Source: Parvibium lacunae (GTDB lineage: Bacteria; Pseudomonadota; Gammaproteobacteria; Burkholderiales; Burkholderiaceae_D). From it: a DNA stretch of 64,000 nucleotides. The stretch covers positions 124,001-188,000 of the forward strand of contig NZ_QPGB01000002.1 of the NCBI RefSeq assembly GCF_003335215.1, written 5' to 3'. The translations under genes were made by a program, and so were the position numbers. The notes beneath the pieces were generated by a model. The model made no database searches. It saw only the letters and a program-made list of their open reading frames with translations, and was not told where the DNA came from. Below are positions 37,084 to 46,852 of this stretch, piece by piece. How positions within the stretch are numbered: the first letter of the stretch is position 1; every line of letters starts with the position of its first letter.

Positions 37084-37416
37084 ATGAATAGTCCGACAGA
37101 CCTTAACCTCTCTGCGCTGCGCTTGGCCGCTATGGATGCCTGTGCGTTGCTCAAGACGCTTAGTAATCCTGACCGTCTGCTGCTGCTGTGCCAACTTACG
37201 GAGGGTGAGCGCTGTGTCAGTGAGCTTGAAACATTACTGGACATTCGGCAACCAACGCTATCGCAACAACTCACCGTATTACGGCAAGAGGGCTTAGTGG
37301 CAACACGCCGAGAGGGAAAGAAAATCTATTATCAAATCGCGCGAACCGAGGTGCTGGCGTTACTGCAAACCTTGCACGCACTTTTTTGTCCCGACGTCAG
37401 CAAAGCAAGCGAGTAG
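37084..37416 (+). CDS. bigR: ArsR-family persulfide-responsive repressor (BigR/SqrR type)
   Basis: A 110-residue winged-helix protein. LLDIRQPTLSQQLTVLRQEGLV is the recognition helix region. C44 (GERCVSEL) and C102 (LFCPD) sit where BigR and SqrR carry the two cysteines that form a di- or tetrasulfide link on persulfide exposure; C20 and C36 are extra. The metal-binding ELCVCDL box of ArsR/SmtB sensors is absent, which argues against arsenic or zinc sensing. It is divergent from the persulfide dioxygenase-like gene and is followed by YeeE/YedE genes on its own strand, the classical BigR layout. Confidence 0.85.
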   Translation: MNSPTDLNLSALRLAAMDACALLKTLSNPDRLLLLCQLTEGERCVSELETLLDIRQPTLSQQLTVLRQEGLVATRREGKKIYYQIARTEVLALLQTLHALFCPDVSKASE

Positions 37417-37451
37417 CCTTACTAGACTCAGCCCGGAAAGGAAACACAACG

Positions 37452-37904
37452 ATGATCATCAATTGGCCGGCATTTACGCCCTTTACCGCGCTGCTCGGCG
37501 GCATATTGATTGGCGGTGCAGCCAGTGTGCTGGCATTAAGTCTGGGCCGTATTGCGGGAATCAGCGGCATTATTGGGATGCTTCTACCGAGCAGACATAA
37601 CTCGCACCCCGGCAACCCAAACGCATGGCGTTGGGCATTCATTATGGGCTTAGTGCTGGCAGGCAGTCTCATCCCAACCATCGCGCCAATGGTCAGCCCA
37701 CCGGTTCTCACTCTCAGCGCGTTCGGTCAACCGATCTGGGTTGTCATAACTGCGGGGTTACTCGTCGGTTTTGGCGCACGCCTAGGTGGTGGTTGTACCA
37801 GTGGCCACGGAGTTTGTGGGCTGGCACGCCTCTCACCCCGCTCCGGCGTTGCCGTCGGGGTCTTTATGACAGCGGCCTTTTTAACCCATTACTGTATTCA
37901 GTAG
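37452..37904 (+). CDS. YeeE/YedE family sulfur transporter half (first)
   Basis: A 150-residue membrane protein with about four hydrophobic segments. [26 protein letters not shown] carries the conserved cysteines of the YeeE/YedE thiosulfate transporter family (TsuA-like). It is a half-length member; the second half is encoded by the next gene, as in PmpA/PmpB pairs. GGAAAGGAA lies upstream of the ATG at 37452. An earlier in-frame start at 37386 would overlap the repressor gene. The role as thiosulfate or reduced-sulfur importer follows from the family. Confidence 0.88.
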   Translation: MIINWPAFTPFTALLGGILIGGAASVLALSLGRIAGISGIIGMLLPSRHNSHPGNPNAWRWAFIMGLVLAGSLIPTIAPMVSPPVLTLSAFGQPIWVVITAGLLVGFGARLGGGCTSGHGVCGLARLSPRSGVAVGVFMTAAFLTHYCIQ

Positions 37905-37921
37905 CATTGAGACATCAGCAC

Positions 37922-38362
37922 ATGAAAATTCAAAACCGAACATTCTCAACGACAATCTTTGGTGGCCTGTCCGGTTTCTTGTTTGGGATAGGTCTGCTTA
38001 TCGCTGGCATGACCTCACCGCAAAAGGTATTAGGATTTTTAGATCTTTTTGGTCACTGGGATCCATCTCTGGCGTTGGTCATGCTCGGGGCGATTATGAC
38101 GGCGGCGCCCACCTATCATTGGCTGCAAAAGAAAAGCCATACCCCGACAGGCGAGGACTTGCATTTACCTACCCAACGGCAAATTGACCACCGATTAATT
38201 GGGGGCAGCTTACTGTTTGGTATTGGCTGGGGATTACTCGGACTCTGCCCTGGTCCCGCATTGGTTGTACTCGGCAACCAGTTTTTGGAACCTACCCTGT
38301 GGCTCTTTATCGTTAGCATGCTGTTGGGTATGTGGATTTTTGAAATTTACTTCACACGTTAG
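37922..38362 (+). CDS. YeeE/YedE family sulfur transporter half (second)
   Basis: A 146-residue membrane protein, the second of the pair. Seen are GLLIAGMTSPQKVLGFLDLFG near residue 24 and GIGWGLLGLCPGPALV with the conserved cysteine. It begins 17 bases after the first half. The stop TAG overlaps the AGGAGA ribosome site of the DUF2892 gene, so these genes are tightly packed. The two halves together would form one full-length YeeE-like channel. The earlier in-frame start at 37625 would run inside the first half and is rejected. Confidence 0.88.
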   Translation: MKIQNRTFSTTIFGGLSGFLFGIGLLIAGMTSPQKVLGFLDLFGHWDPSLALVMLGAIMTAAPTYHWLQKKSHTPTGEDLHLPTQRQIDHRLIGGSLLFGIGWGLLGLCPGPALVVLGNQFLEPTLWLFIVSMLLGMWIFEIYFTR

Positions 38363-38372
38363 GAGAATCATC

Positions 38373-38585
38373 ATGCGTTGTCAGCAAAATGTAGGGGGTA
38401 TTGATCGTCTTGCCCGTATCGTTCTGGGCCTGGCTCTATTAGGAAGTATGTTTGCAGGACTGATTGGCGTCTGGGGCTGGGTGGGTCTCATCCCCTTGGC
38501 AACCGGGCTATTAAAATTTTGCCCACTCTATGGCTGGCTGGGAATCAATAGCTGTCAGGGATGCGCAAAAAAGGAGTCGCAATAG
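38373..38585 (+). CDS. DUF2892 (YgaP-like) small membrane protein
   Basis: A 70-residue protein with the DUF2892 pattern: N-terminal MRCQQNVGGIDRLARIVLGLAL, two membrane helices, then FCPLYGWLGINSC. Cysteines C3, C48, C59 and C62 are retained. DUF2892 domains are found alone or fused to rhodaneses (YgaP), which links them to sulfane sulfur. AGGAGA precedes the ATG by six bases. It lies in the YeeE operon and is followed by the DUF599 gene, one base apart. Confidence 0.88.
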   Translation: MRCQQNVGGIDRLARIVLGLALLGSMFAGLIGVWGWVGLIPLATGLLKFCPLYGWLGINSCQGCAKKESQ

Positions 38586-38586
38586 C

Positions 38587-39318
38587 ATGTCACTGCTTGC
38601 TCAGTTAGCAGAGTCTGCATGGCTTGAGTTCATCTCCCTCACCGTTAGTCTGACTGCGGTCATCGGCTATTGGTACTGGATTAATCATCGCACTGGCACG
38701 AATAAACGCGGACAGCTCAGCACACCAGCGCAGAATCGACTCATCCGACAATGGTGGGTGCAAACACTCGATAACCAAACTGGCGCAGAAATTCTTGCAG
38801 TACAAACACTTCGCAATGCGATTATGGTGAGCACTGCCCTAGCATCAGCCACCATGTTGATACTGCTGGGTGTTTTCACCTTGATCGCGCAACGACAGGA
38901 ATTGGTAGCGATTTCAAATACGCTCTTAGGGGTCCCGCTGATTAGTCTCGATCCGCAAACGGTGGGCCTGAAGTTATTATTGCTCGCTGCATTACAAATC
39001 AGCGCGTTTTTTTGCTTCCTAACCGCTATTCGTTATTATGGCCACATCAGTTTTTTGGTTGCCATGCCAACTGCTTTACGCCACGCGATGCAAGCCTCAC
39101 AAATCGCGACACCACCCAATGGAGCCATAAGCCATGAAACACAGCCAGACCCGCTACCCAACTATCTGCAACGTGCGGGTAGCGCTTACGCGATTGGCAT
39201 TCGTATCATGATCTATAGCATTCCGCTATTCAGTTGGTTATTGGGCAATCTGGCTTTGCTGGTAGCAACCGCACTCACCGTCAGTATTATGTATTGGACG
39301 GATCGCGCCCCGCACTGA
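38587..39318 (+). CDS. DUF599 membrane protein
   Basis: A 243-residue protein with about four hydrophobic segments (residues about 12-32, 88-113, 136-157, 212-238). RNAIMVSTALASATMLILLG and RAGSAYAIGIRIMIYSIPLFSWL are features of DUF599. Its function is unknown. The start lies one base after the DUF2892 stop, so it is the last gene of the YeeE operon and may be co-regulated by the repressor upstream. No obvious terminator follows. Confidence 0.83.
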   Translation: MSLLAQLAESAWLEFISLTVSLTAVIGYWYWINHRTGTNKRGQLSTPAQNRLIRQWWVQTLDNQTGAEILAVQTLRNAIMVSTALASATMLILLGVFTLIAQRQELVAISNTLLGVPLISLDPQTVGLKLLLLAALQISAFFCFLTAIRYYGHISFLVAMPTALRHAMQASQIATPPNGAISHETQPDPLPNYLQRAGSAYAIGIRIMIYSIPLFSWLLGNLALLVATALTVSIMYWTDRAPH

Positions 39319-39360
39319 TTTTTCCCGCTTAAGGACAGGAAACTCTCCGGCATGGAATAG

Positions 39361-39924
39361 TTAGCGGGCCAACCCCGCATAGAGCCAGAGAACCCCAATT
39401 TGGGTTTTCACATCAGTGAGTTTTCCTGCTTTCAACAGCGCCATGAGTTCTGGCAAGGTCGTGATAAAGGTTTCTAAAAACTCGCCTTGATCCAGTTTGG
39501 CTGGCCCGGCGGTGAGTCCTTGCGCCAAGTACACATGGATAGTCTCTGTCGAATAGGAAATCCCAGGATTAATCGCGGTGAGATACTGCCAGTGACTTGC
39601 CTGATAACCCGTTTCTTCGAGTAGCTCGCGCTGCGCACAAACAAGCGGGTCTTCGCCCGCATCCAGCTTGCCTGCTGGAAACTCAATGAACATTTGCTGC
39701 AATGGGTAGCGAAATTGCCGCTCGAGCAGCAGTCGCCCATCCGTAAACTGCGGAATCACCATCACCGCACCGGGATGCTCAATGTACTCGCGTACCGCTT
39801 GTGTGCCATCGGGCAGCAACGCTTGATCTGCCTGCACATGCAACAACACACCGTCGAAAACCGACTGTTTGCTGATACGCGTTTCGGCAAAACCATCTGT
39901 ATCAAATAAGGCCGTTATATCCAT
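39361..39924 (-). CDS. Nudix hydrolase, ADP-ribose pyrophosphatase-like
   Basis: A 187-residue Nudix protein. The Nudix box GKLDAGEDPLVCAQRELLEETGY fits GX5EX7REUXEEXGU. The sequence GAVMVIPQFTDGRLLLERQFRYPLQQMFIEFPAG is typical of NudF-type enzymes that split ADP-ribose and related dinucleotides. The start at 39924 (MDITALF) is chosen; the longer frame upstream overlaps the DUF2818 gene. It follows the nuo-DUF2818 genes by 17 bases on the same strand. Confidence 0.88.
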   Translation of the reverse strand: MDITALFDTDGFAETRISKQSVFDGVLLHVQADQALLPDGTQAVREYIEHPGAVMVIPQFTDGRLLLERQFRYPLQQMFIEFPAGKLDAGEDPLVCAQRELLEETGYQASHWQYLTAINPGISYSTETIHVYLAQGLTAGPAKLDQGEFLETFITTLPELMALLKAGKLTDVKTQIGVLWLYAGLAR

Positions 39925-39941
39925 GGGGGCTTTCGTGTCGC

Positions 39942-40271
39942 TCAAGAAGCTGACTGCCGACGCAAATAGCGCCAGACATAGCCAGGAAATGCCATCACCA
40001 AAAACATGCAAGCGGTGATCGCATAAAATTCCCATTTTTGCGGATAAATATTACCGTGCTGTTGCTCAAGCCAGCGCGTGAGCAGCCCGAGTAGCAAATA
40101 AAACACAACTAACTCAAGCATTCGCCAAGCCAATGATTTGGTACGGAGTTCCTCTTTATGCTGAAGCGACAGAGGCCAAATACCGAAATACCGTTCTGAA
40201 AAGAAAGGCAAATTCGCTAAAAAAATGGCGCTGAGAATAATCAGCGCCACACTGAGACTTGAATTCGCCAT
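39942..40271 (-). CDS. DUF2818 membrane protein
   Basis: A 109-residue protein with three or four hydrophobic segments and the family opening LIILSAIFLANLPFFSERYFG. DUF2818 genes directly after nuoN are a feature of betaproteobacteria. The role in complex I, if any, is unknown. The ATG at 40271 lies four bases after the nuoN stop, and a longer frame would overlap nuoN. Confidence 0.88.
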   Translation of the reverse strand: MANSSLSVALIILSAIFLANLPFFSERYFGIWPLSLQHKEELRTKSLAWRMLELVVFYLLLGLLTRWLEQQHGNIYPQKWEFYAITACMFLVMAFPGYVWRYLRRQSAS

Positions 40272-40275
40272 GGGG

Positions 40276-41748
40276 TTACGAAGCCAAAGTACGCACAATG
40301 ACCCAACCACATAAGCTGAGTAAGCCGCTAGGTAATAAGCCAAAAATTAACACTGCCGCGCCATTCACGCCTAATATTAGTCGTGCATCAGCACTGGCTT
40401 GCAGCGGCTCAGTGTCGCTTGGCTCATCAAAGAACACTACTTTAACGACACGCAGGTAATAAAACGCACCCACCAGTGAAAAGAGAACAGCCAGAATGGC
40501 CAGCCAAATATGGCCTGCATTCATTGTCGCCTTCAAGACCACCAGCTTCGCATAGAAGCCAACCGTTGGGGGGACTCCTGCGAGTGAAAACATCAGTAGC
40601 AGTAAAACGATGGCATAACCGAAATGCCGCTTACCCAGCCCTTTGAGATCGTCAATCTGTTCAATTTCAATACCGGCTCTGGCCAACAATAACAAAATAC
40701 CGAATGAGCCTAGGGTTGTCAGCACATAGATCACGATATAAAACAGGGCTGAACTGTAAGCCTCACTGGCAGAAAAGGTATTGCCGTTCACCACCCCAGA
40801 GAGTAAGCCTAAGAGCATGAAGCCCATGTGAGAGATGGTGGAATAAGCCAGCATCCGCTTGATATTCTTTTGCGCAATGGCGACAAGATTTCCCAAGCCA
40901 ATCGACAAGACAGCCAGCACCATCAACATTTGTTGCCAGTCTTTGGCAAGTGGCAGCATCCCCTCAACCAGCAAGCGGAGTGTAATCGCAAACGCCGCGA
41001 ATTTGGGTGCGGCACTTAGCAGTAGCGTAACGGCTGTTGGTGAGCCTTGATAGACGTCGGGAACCCACATATGGAAAGGCACCACGCCAAGCTTAAACGC
41101 CAAGCCAGCCACGATAAAGACCAACGCAAAAACAAGAATCATTTTGTTATCGGGAGCGATCGTGGTGACTGCCTTGTTGATGGTACCGATATCAAGGGAA
41201 CCTGTAGCGCCATACAACATCGACATGCCATACAAAAGAAAACCAGACGCCAGCGCACCCAGAACGAAATACTTCATCGCAGCTTCAGTACAAGCGAGCG
41301 TGTCGCGACGAATCGCAACCAAAGCGTATAAAGAAAGGGATAACAACTCTAACCCGAGATAAATGGTTAGCAAGTTATTCGCCGAAATCATGACCATCTG
41401 CCCGAGTGTGGCGAGCAAAGCAAGTACGTAGTATTCGCCCTTAAACATGTCACGCTGCTGGGTATAGAGTCGCCCGTAACACAAGGTAACCATCACCGCG
41501 ACCAGGGTCAGCACTTTCAGCAAGTTACTTAGTGCATCGGTTACAAACATATTATTAAATGCGTAAACGGTCTCACCGGCACGTAAGTAATCGTAGCTGA
41601 TCAGCGCTGTTGCGCCCAGCGCCACCACGCTCAACCAATGCGTCAAATTGCGTTGATCATCTTTGAGGTACAAATCCAGAATCAAAATGAGCAAGGCGCT
41701 CAATAACAAGCAAATCTCTGGATAAAGCGGTAATAAATTCATTTCCAT
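40276..41748 (-). CDS. nuoN: NADH-quinone oxidoreductase subunit N
   Basis: A 490-residue antiporter-like membrane subunit of complex I with about fourteen membrane helices. The lysine- and histidine-bearing helices are seen around [13 protein letters not shown] and [20 protein letters not shown]. It contributes one of the proton pathways. The start ATG at 41748 lies one base after the nuoM stop; the ATG at 41742 is an alternative. Confidence 0.95.
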   Translation of the reverse strand: MEMNLLPLYPEICLLLSALLILILDLYLKDDQRNLTHWLSVVALGATALISYDYLRAGETVYAFNNMFVTDALSNLLKVLTLVAVMVTLCYGRLYTQQRDMFKGEYYVLALLATLGQMVMISANNLLTIYLGLELLSLSLYALVAIRRDTLACTEAAMKYFVLGALASGFLLYGMSMLYGATGSLDIGTINKAVTTIAPDNKMILVFALVFIVAGLAFKLGVVPFHMWVPDVYQGSPTAVTLLLSAAPKFAAFAITLRLLVEGMLPLAKDWQQMLMVLAVLSIGLGNLVAIAQKNIKRMLAYSTISHMGFMLLGLLSGVVNGNTFSASEAYSSALFYIVIYVLTTLGSFGILLLLARAGIEIEQIDDLKGLGKRHFGYAIVLLLLMFSLAGVPPTVGFYAKLVVLKATMNAGHIWLAILAVLFSLVGAFYYLRVVKVVFFDEPSDTEPLQASADARLILGVNGAAVLIFGLLPSGLLSLCGWVIVRTLAS

Positions 41749-41749
41749 A

Positions 41750-43237
41750 TTAATAAGCCTTGGGAACAGCCACATGTTTGAGTAATTCGACCACAGAGGC
41801 GTGCGTAACATCAGTCAGCGGTTTAGGGAAAAGGCCAAAGTAAAGAACCAAGCCAGCCATGATCGCCAACATCAAAAATTCACGGCCGTTGATATCTTTT
41901 AAAGCAGCAACGTTTGGGTTACTCACCGCCCCGAACACCACACGCTTATACATCCACAGCGAATAGGCTGCACCAAAAATCAAGGTTGTTGCGGCCAACA
42001 AACCTATCCAGAAGTTATATTCGACTGCGCCGAGAATCACCATGAATTCACCAACAAAACCACTGGTAGCCGGCAACCCACAATTTGCCATGGCAAACAA
42101 GAGGAAGAAGGCGGCAAACTTTGGCATGGTATTAACCACGCCACCATAATCTGCGATCTGACGAGAATGGACACGGTCATATAAAACACCAATACAAAGG
42201 AACATGGCGCCAGATACAAAACCGTGCGAGATCATTTGGATGATGGCCCCTTCCACACCCAATTCGTTAAACATGAAAAATCCAAGTGTGACGAAACCCA
42301 TATGCGCAATAGAAGAATACGCCACCAACTTTTTCATGTCGGCCTGAACTAGCGCGACAACACCAATGTAAACCACCGCAATCAGAGACAACGTAATGAT
42401 AAACGGCGCAAGGTTATGACTGGCATCAGGCAGAATTGGGAGCGAGAACCTGAGGAAACCATAAGCCCCTAACTTCAGCATAATCGCTGCCAGCACCACA
42501 GAGCCACCCGTCGGGGCTTCTACGTGTGCATCTGGCAACCAAGTATGGACTGGCCACATCGGAACTTTGACAGCAAAGGCCATAAAGAAAGCAAAAAATA
42601 GAACCACTTGGGCATCCAGTGACAACGGCAGTTTATGCCATGCCAAGATATCAAAACTCTGATTTGCCTTGAAATACAGATAGAGCAACGCGACCAATGT
42701 CAGCAGGGAACCGAGTAGCGTGTATAGGAAAAATTTAAACGCAGCATAGACTCGATTAGGCCCTCCCCATATCCCGATGATGATGTACATAGGAATGAGT
42801 GTCGCTTCAAAAAAGATGTAAAACAACAAACCATCAAGCGCGCAAAATACCCCGATCATCAGACCGGAGAGAATCAAGAAAGACGCCATATATTGAGCAA
42901 CACGTTGCTCAATGACTTCCCAAGCAGCAATCACGACAATGACCGTAATCAACGCCGTTAAGATCACAAACCAGAATGAAATCCCATCAACACCCAGATG
43001 ATAGTTAATGTTAAGACTGTCAATCCAAGGTGACTTTTCGACAAATTGCATCGATGCCTGGCTGCCGTCAAATAGGCTCAATAAGGGCAAGGTGACTAAG
43101 AAACTCAAGACACTACCAAGTAAAGAAACTGCACGGGTCACGGCAGGCGCGGTGTCACGACCGAAAATCAATATAAACAAACCAAAGGCAATTGGTAGCC
43201 ATATGGCGAGGGAAAGATAAGGTAGTGTTGCTTGCAT
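41750..43237 (-). CDS. nuoM: NADH-quinone oxidoreductase subunit M
   Basis: A 495-residue antiporter-like complex I subunit. Typical helices are seen around [44 protein letters not shown] and [14 protein letters not shown]. The essential glutamate of the family is present in the IAAWEVIE helix. It is one of three proton-translocating modules with NuoL and NuoN. The gene sits between nuoL (51-base gap) and nuoN. Confidence 0.96.
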   Translation of the reverse strand: MQATLPYLSLAIWLPIAFGLFILIFGRDTAPAVTRAVSLLGSVLSFLVTLPLLSLFDGSQASMQFVEKSPWIDSLNINYHLGVDGISFWFVILTALITVIVVIAAWEVIEQRVAQYMASFLILSGLMIGVFCALDGLLFYIFFEATLIPMYIIIGIWGGPNRVYAAFKFFLYTLLGSLLTLVALLYLYFKANQSFDILAWHKLPLSLDAQVVLFFAFFMAFAVKVPMWPVHTWLPDAHVEAPTGGSVVLAAIMLKLGAYGFLRFSLPILPDASHNLAPFIITLSLIAVVYIGVVALVQADMKKLVAYSSIAHMGFVTLGFFMFNELGVEGAIIQMISHGFVSGAMFLCIGVLYDRVHSRQIADYGGVVNTMPKFAAFFLLFAMANCGLPATSGFVGEFMVILGAVEYNFWIGLLAATTLIFGAAYSLWMYKRVVFGAVSNPNVAALKDINGREFLMLAIMAGLVLYFGLFPKPLTDVTHASVVELLKHVAVPKAY

Positions 43238-43288
43238 CAGGGTTACCCTTGTAAATTTTTATCTGGCAATATCGTGTGCTGAAGTCGT

Positions 43289-45295
43289 TTATTTCGCGAA
43301 AAGAACAAACCCGGTTAACAAAGCGAGTAAACCAACCAACATAGCAAAGGCATAGTGGTACAGATAGCCAGATTGAATATGGCGCACAACGCCAGCTAAC
43401 CAACCGACTAACTTGGCACTACCGTTAACCATCACACCGTCAATAATTTGCTGGTCTCCCATTTTCCAGAGTCCGCGCCCTAAGCCACGAGCGCCCGCAG
43501 CAAAAACAACTTCATTCAACTTATCGAGGAAATATTTATTTTCTAAGACCGCATGCAACCAACCGAGCCTGGCTTTGAACCAAGCAGGAATAGCCGGCTT
43601 CACTAAATAGAAGTACCAAGCGGTAATGACTCCAGCAAGCGCCAGAATAAAAGGCAAGGTAGTAAACGCATGCAGCGCCATTGCCAATGGGCCATGCTCT
43701 ACATGGTGTTCTACAAAGTGAGCTAACGCCGGGTGTTTAGCGACATCAACAAAAATAACGTCTTTGAAATAAGTACCCGCTAGCATCGGCTCCAAAGCCA
43801 CATAACCAATCATCACTGACGGAATCGCCAATAAAACCAGCGGTAAGGTCACGACCCAAGGAGACTCATGCGGCTTTTCACCTGGGGCAAGACCGTGGTG
43901 GTGATCATCGTGCCCCTCTTCCTCATGATGATGTGCATGACCGAAGCGCTCTTTACCATGGAAGACCAAAAAGAACATGCGGAAAGAATAAAAGGCGGTC
44001 ACAAAGACGCCAGCAAGCACCGCAAACTGGGCAAACTGGGCGGCTGGAAGGTGCGATTCCATCACGACGCCTATAATGGAGTCTTTCGAGTAAAAACCAG
44101 CAAAAAAAGGCGTGCCAATCAATGCCAAGGACCCCAAGAGAGAGGTTAACCAAGTAATTGGCATGTATTTCCAGACCCCGCCCATGTTACGAATATCTTG
44201 ATCGTGATGCATACCCATAATCACCGACCCTGCACCCAAGAAGAGTAGCGCCTTGAAAAAAGCATGGGTCATCAAATGGAATATGGCAACGGAGTAGGCG
44301 GATGCGCCCAATGCGACTGTCATGTAACCGAGCTGTGACAGGGTGGAATAAGCAACCACACGCTTGATGTCATTTTGGATGATCCCCAGAAAGCCCATAA
44401 ATAGCGCGGTGATCGCACCGATGAGCATAATGAAATTCAATGCAGTATCGGAAAGCTCGAAAAGTGGCGACATGCGCGCAACCATAAAAATACCGGCAGT
44501 CACCATGGTTGCAGCGTGAATCAAAGCAGAAATAGGCGTTGGGCCCTCCATCGAATCAGGCAGCCAGACATGCAGCGGGAATTGCGCTGATTTGCCCATT
44601 GCACCGATGAAAAGGCAGATACAAGCAACCGTCAGCAATCCCCAATCGGTTCCGGGAAAGGCTTGTGCCACCAGCTGCTCGCGCTGCGCAAAGACTTCAA
44701 CGTAATCTAGGCTGCCAGCATACGCGAGGAGTAAACCGATCCCTAATATAAAGCCGAAATCGCCGACTCGATTCACCAAAAACGCCTTCAAGTTGGCATA
44801 AATGGCGGATGGCTTGGTATACCAGAACCCAATCAACAGGTAGGACACTAAGCCAACTGCCTCCCAACCAAAAAACAGTTGAAGGAAATTATTGCTCATC
44901 ACGAGCATCAGCATGGCAAAGGTAAACAGCGAGATATAGGCAAAAAAGCGTTGGTAACCGGGGTCTTCTTTCATGTACCCAATCGTGTATAGGTGAACCA
45001 TCAACGAGACAGAGGTTACGACACACATCATGGTCGCAGTCAGGGAGTCGATGAGAAACCCGACTTCAAACTTGAGATCACCCAAACGCATCCACTCGTA
45101 AACAGTGCCATTAAAGGTATTCCCCGCACGGACATCCATGAATACGCAAATTGAGCCTAAGAAGGCAATCAGCACACCCAATATGGTGACCGTATGCGCG
45201 CCGATTCGGCCAATCTGCTTACCCAAAAGCCCTGCCAATATCGCGCCAACTAAGGGTGCCAGTGGGACGAGTAAATATACCTGTTGCATTGTCAT
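43289..45295 (-). CDS. nuoL: NADH-quinone oxidoreductase subunit L
   Basis: A 668-residue distal proton-pumping subunit with the long lateral helix at its C-terminus. Conserved stretches are GWEAVGLVSYLLIGFW, FPLHVWLPDSMEGPTPISALIHAATMV in pieces, and AYSTLSQLGYMTVALG. A histidine-rich loop lies at about residues 450-470 (HAHHHEEEGHDDHHHG). The start at 45295 is preferred because GAGG lies six bases upstream; an ATG at 45307 overlaps the nuoK stop by one base and is also possible. Confidence 0.95.
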   Translation of the reverse strand: MTMQQVYLLVPLAPLVGAILAGLLGKQIGRIGAHTVTILGVLIAFLGSICVFMDVRAGNTFNGTVYEWMRLGDLKFEVGFLIDSLTATMMCVVTSVSLMVHLYTIGYMKEDPGYQRFFAYISLFTFAMLMLVMSNNFLQLFFGWEAVGLVSYLLIGFWYTKPSAIYANLKAFLVNRVGDFGFILGIGLLLAYAGSLDYVEVFAQREQLVAQAFPGTDWGLLTVACICLFIGAMGKSAQFPLHVWLPDSMEGPTPISALIHAATMVTAGIFMVARMSPLFELSDTALNFIMLIGAITALFMGFLGIIQNDIKRVVAYSTLSQLGYMTVALGASAYSVAIFHLMTHAFFKALLFLGAGSVIMGMHHDQDIRNMGGVWKYMPITWLTSLLGSLALIGTPFFAGFYSKDSIIGVVMESHLPAAQFAQFAVLAGVFVTAFYSFRMFFLVFHGKERFGHAHHHEEEGHDDHHHGLAPGEKPHESPWVVTLPLVLLAIPSVMIGYVALEPMLAGTYFKDVIFVDVAKHPALAHFVEHHVEHGPLAMALHAFTTLPFILALAGVITAWYFYLVKPAIPAWFKARLGWLHAVLENKYFLDKLNEVVFAAGARGLGRGLWKMGDQQIIDGVMVNGSAKLVGWLAGVVRHIQSGYLYHYAFAMLVGLLALLTGFVLFAK

Positions 45296-45306
45296 AAACT
45301 GCCTCA

Positions 45307-45612
45307 TTAGCCTTTCAGTTGGCCTAATTCATCGACGTTAATCGTATTCAAGTTGCGGAACAATACGACCAAGATAGCCAGCCCGATTGCCGACTCTGCA
45401 GCGGCTACCGTCAGGATAAAAAAGACAAATATTTGCCCTGCATAATCTCCCAGGTAACTGGAAAACGCGATGAAATTCATGTTGACTGCTAACAGCATCA
45501 ACTCAATCGCCATCAGCAACACGATGATATTTTTCCGGTTTAGAAAAATACCAACGACACTAATGGCAAACAGAATCGCGCCGAGTACAAGATAATGGGT
45601 CAGTGGCACCAT
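45307..45612 (-). CDS. nuoK: NADH-quinone oxidoreductase subunit K
   Basis: A 101-residue membrane subunit with three helices, homologous to MrpC/MnhC. The two conserved glutamates of the proton channel occur in [18 protein letters not shown] and [11 protein letters not shown]. The start at 45612 ([11 protein letters not shown]) gives the standard length; a longer frame upstream overlaps nuoJ. Confidence 0.95.
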   Translation of the reverse strand: MVPLTHYLVLGAILFAISVVGIFLNRKNIIVLLMAIELMLLAVNMNFIAFSSYLGDYAGQIFVFFILTVAAAESAIGLAILVVLFRNLNTINVDELGQLKG

Positions 45613-45625
45613 ATTGAATACGCTC

Positions 45626-46288
45626 TCATTTAGGGTTGGCCGTAGGGTTGGCGCTATTAGCATTGGGGGTTGCGTCTATCGCAGCAGGGATGTCCTTGAC
45701 GGCAGGCATGCTAACCAATCGAACACGGTCTGCCGCTTTTACCTTGACTTGCAACCCTGGAATCTGTCGCTTCGCGTCTTTACGGCCACGCAAGGTAAGG
45801 GCCACAGCGGCGACCAAAGCGACGACCAAAATAACCGCAGCAATTTCAAAGGCCAATACATGCTGGACAAAAATTTGTTCAGCAAAGCCTTTGATACTGG
45901 AGACATCCTTGACGGTGTTGGCAGCCGGTAAACGGTCAGCACGGAAAGTGTGGAAAATGACCATTGCCATCTCCAACACAATCGTTACGCCAACAATCGC
46001 CGCCACCGGAAGATGGGTCCAGAATCCTTGACGCAATTTATCGATATTGATATCGAGCATCATCACCACAAACAGGAACAGCACCATTACAGCGCCAACA
46101 TAAACGAGTATGAGCGCGATTGCCAAGAACTCAGCCCGCAACAACATCCATAAGGCGGCTGCTGAGGCGAAGGAAAGCACCAGAAACAAGGCTGCATGCA
46201 CAGGATTGCGTGCGGTGATCACACGCAGACCCGCCAGTATCAAAATACCAGCGAACACATAAAATAAGACAGCAGTGAAATTGATCAT
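45626..46288 (-). CDS. nuoJ: NADH-quinone oxidoreductase subunit J
   Basis: A 220-residue membrane subunit with five helices. The helix with the conserved pi-bulge region is seen at [26 protein letters not shown] in pieces. The C-terminus carries a soluble tail rich in Ala, Asn and Pro that is longer than the core family and low in complexity. It lies 13 bases before nuoK. Confidence 0.94.
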   Translation of the reverse strand: MINFTAVLFYVFAGILILAGLRVITARNPVHAALFLVLSFASAAALWMLLRAEFLAIALILVYVGAVMVLFLFVVMMLDINIDKLRQGFWTHLPVAAIVGVTIVLEMAMVIFHTFRADRLPAANTVKDVSSIKGFAEQIFVQHVLAFEIAAVILVVALVAAVALTLRGRKDAKRQIPGLQVKVKAADRVRLVSMPAVKDIPAAIDATPNANSANPTANPK

Positions 46289-46346
46289 GAATTACGATTC
46301 CTTAATACACAAGCGCTTCAGCAGATTGAAGTGCTGAGCGAGATGA

Positions 46347-46835
46347 TCAGCGATAAGGCGCATCTGCCTCACGCCGCGCCGCGATTTCTGCTTCGTAACG
46401 GTCTCCCACTGCGAGCAACATCTCTTTGGTGAAATACAGATCGCCACGCTTTTCGCCGTGGTATTCCAAAATGTGGGTTTCGACAATCGAATCCACCGGG
46501 CAAGATTCCTCGCAAAAACCGCAAAAAATGCATTTGGTGAGATCAATGTCGTAACGAGTAGTGCGGCGGCTGCCATCGTCCCGTTGCTCAGACTCAATCG
46601 TGATGGCCATTGCAGGGCAAACTGCCTCACACAGCTTACAGGCGATACAGCGTTCTTCGCCATTGGGGTAGCGTCGCAACGCATGCAAGCCGCGAAAACG
46701 CGGAGATTGCGGCGTTTTTTCTTCAGGAAACTGAATGGTTACCTTACGCGCAAACAGGTACCGCCCCGTCAGCGCTAGGCCTTTTAACAGTTCGCGCAGC
46801 ATTAAGCTGCTAAAAAAATCTTTAATGGCTTCCAT
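46347..46835 (-). CDS. nuoI: NADH-quinone oxidoreductase subunit I
   Basis: A 162-residue peripheral subunit with two 4Fe-4S clusters (N6a and N6b): [12 protein letters not shown] and [12 protein letters not shown]. An N-terminal amphipathic helix attaches it to the membrane arm. The length and the [27 protein letters not shown] segment in pieces are typical. It lies between nuoH (17-base gap) and nuoJ (58 bases). Confidence 0.96.
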   Translation of the reverse strand: MEAIKDFFSSLMLRELLKGLALTGRYLFARKVTIQFPEEKTPQSPRFRGLHALRRYPNGEERCIACKLCEAVCPAMAITIESEQRDDGSRRTTRYDIDLTKCIFCGFCEESCPVDSIVETHILEYHGEKRGDLYFTKEMLLAVGDRYEAEIAARREADAPYR

Positions 46836-46852
46836 GTTTGGCTATTCCAACA

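Noticed and set aside
37625-37921. N-terminal extension of the second YeeE-like gene
   Set aside because: It would lie in another frame inside the first YeeE-like gene and has no YeeE sequence; the ATG at 37922 begins the conserved part.
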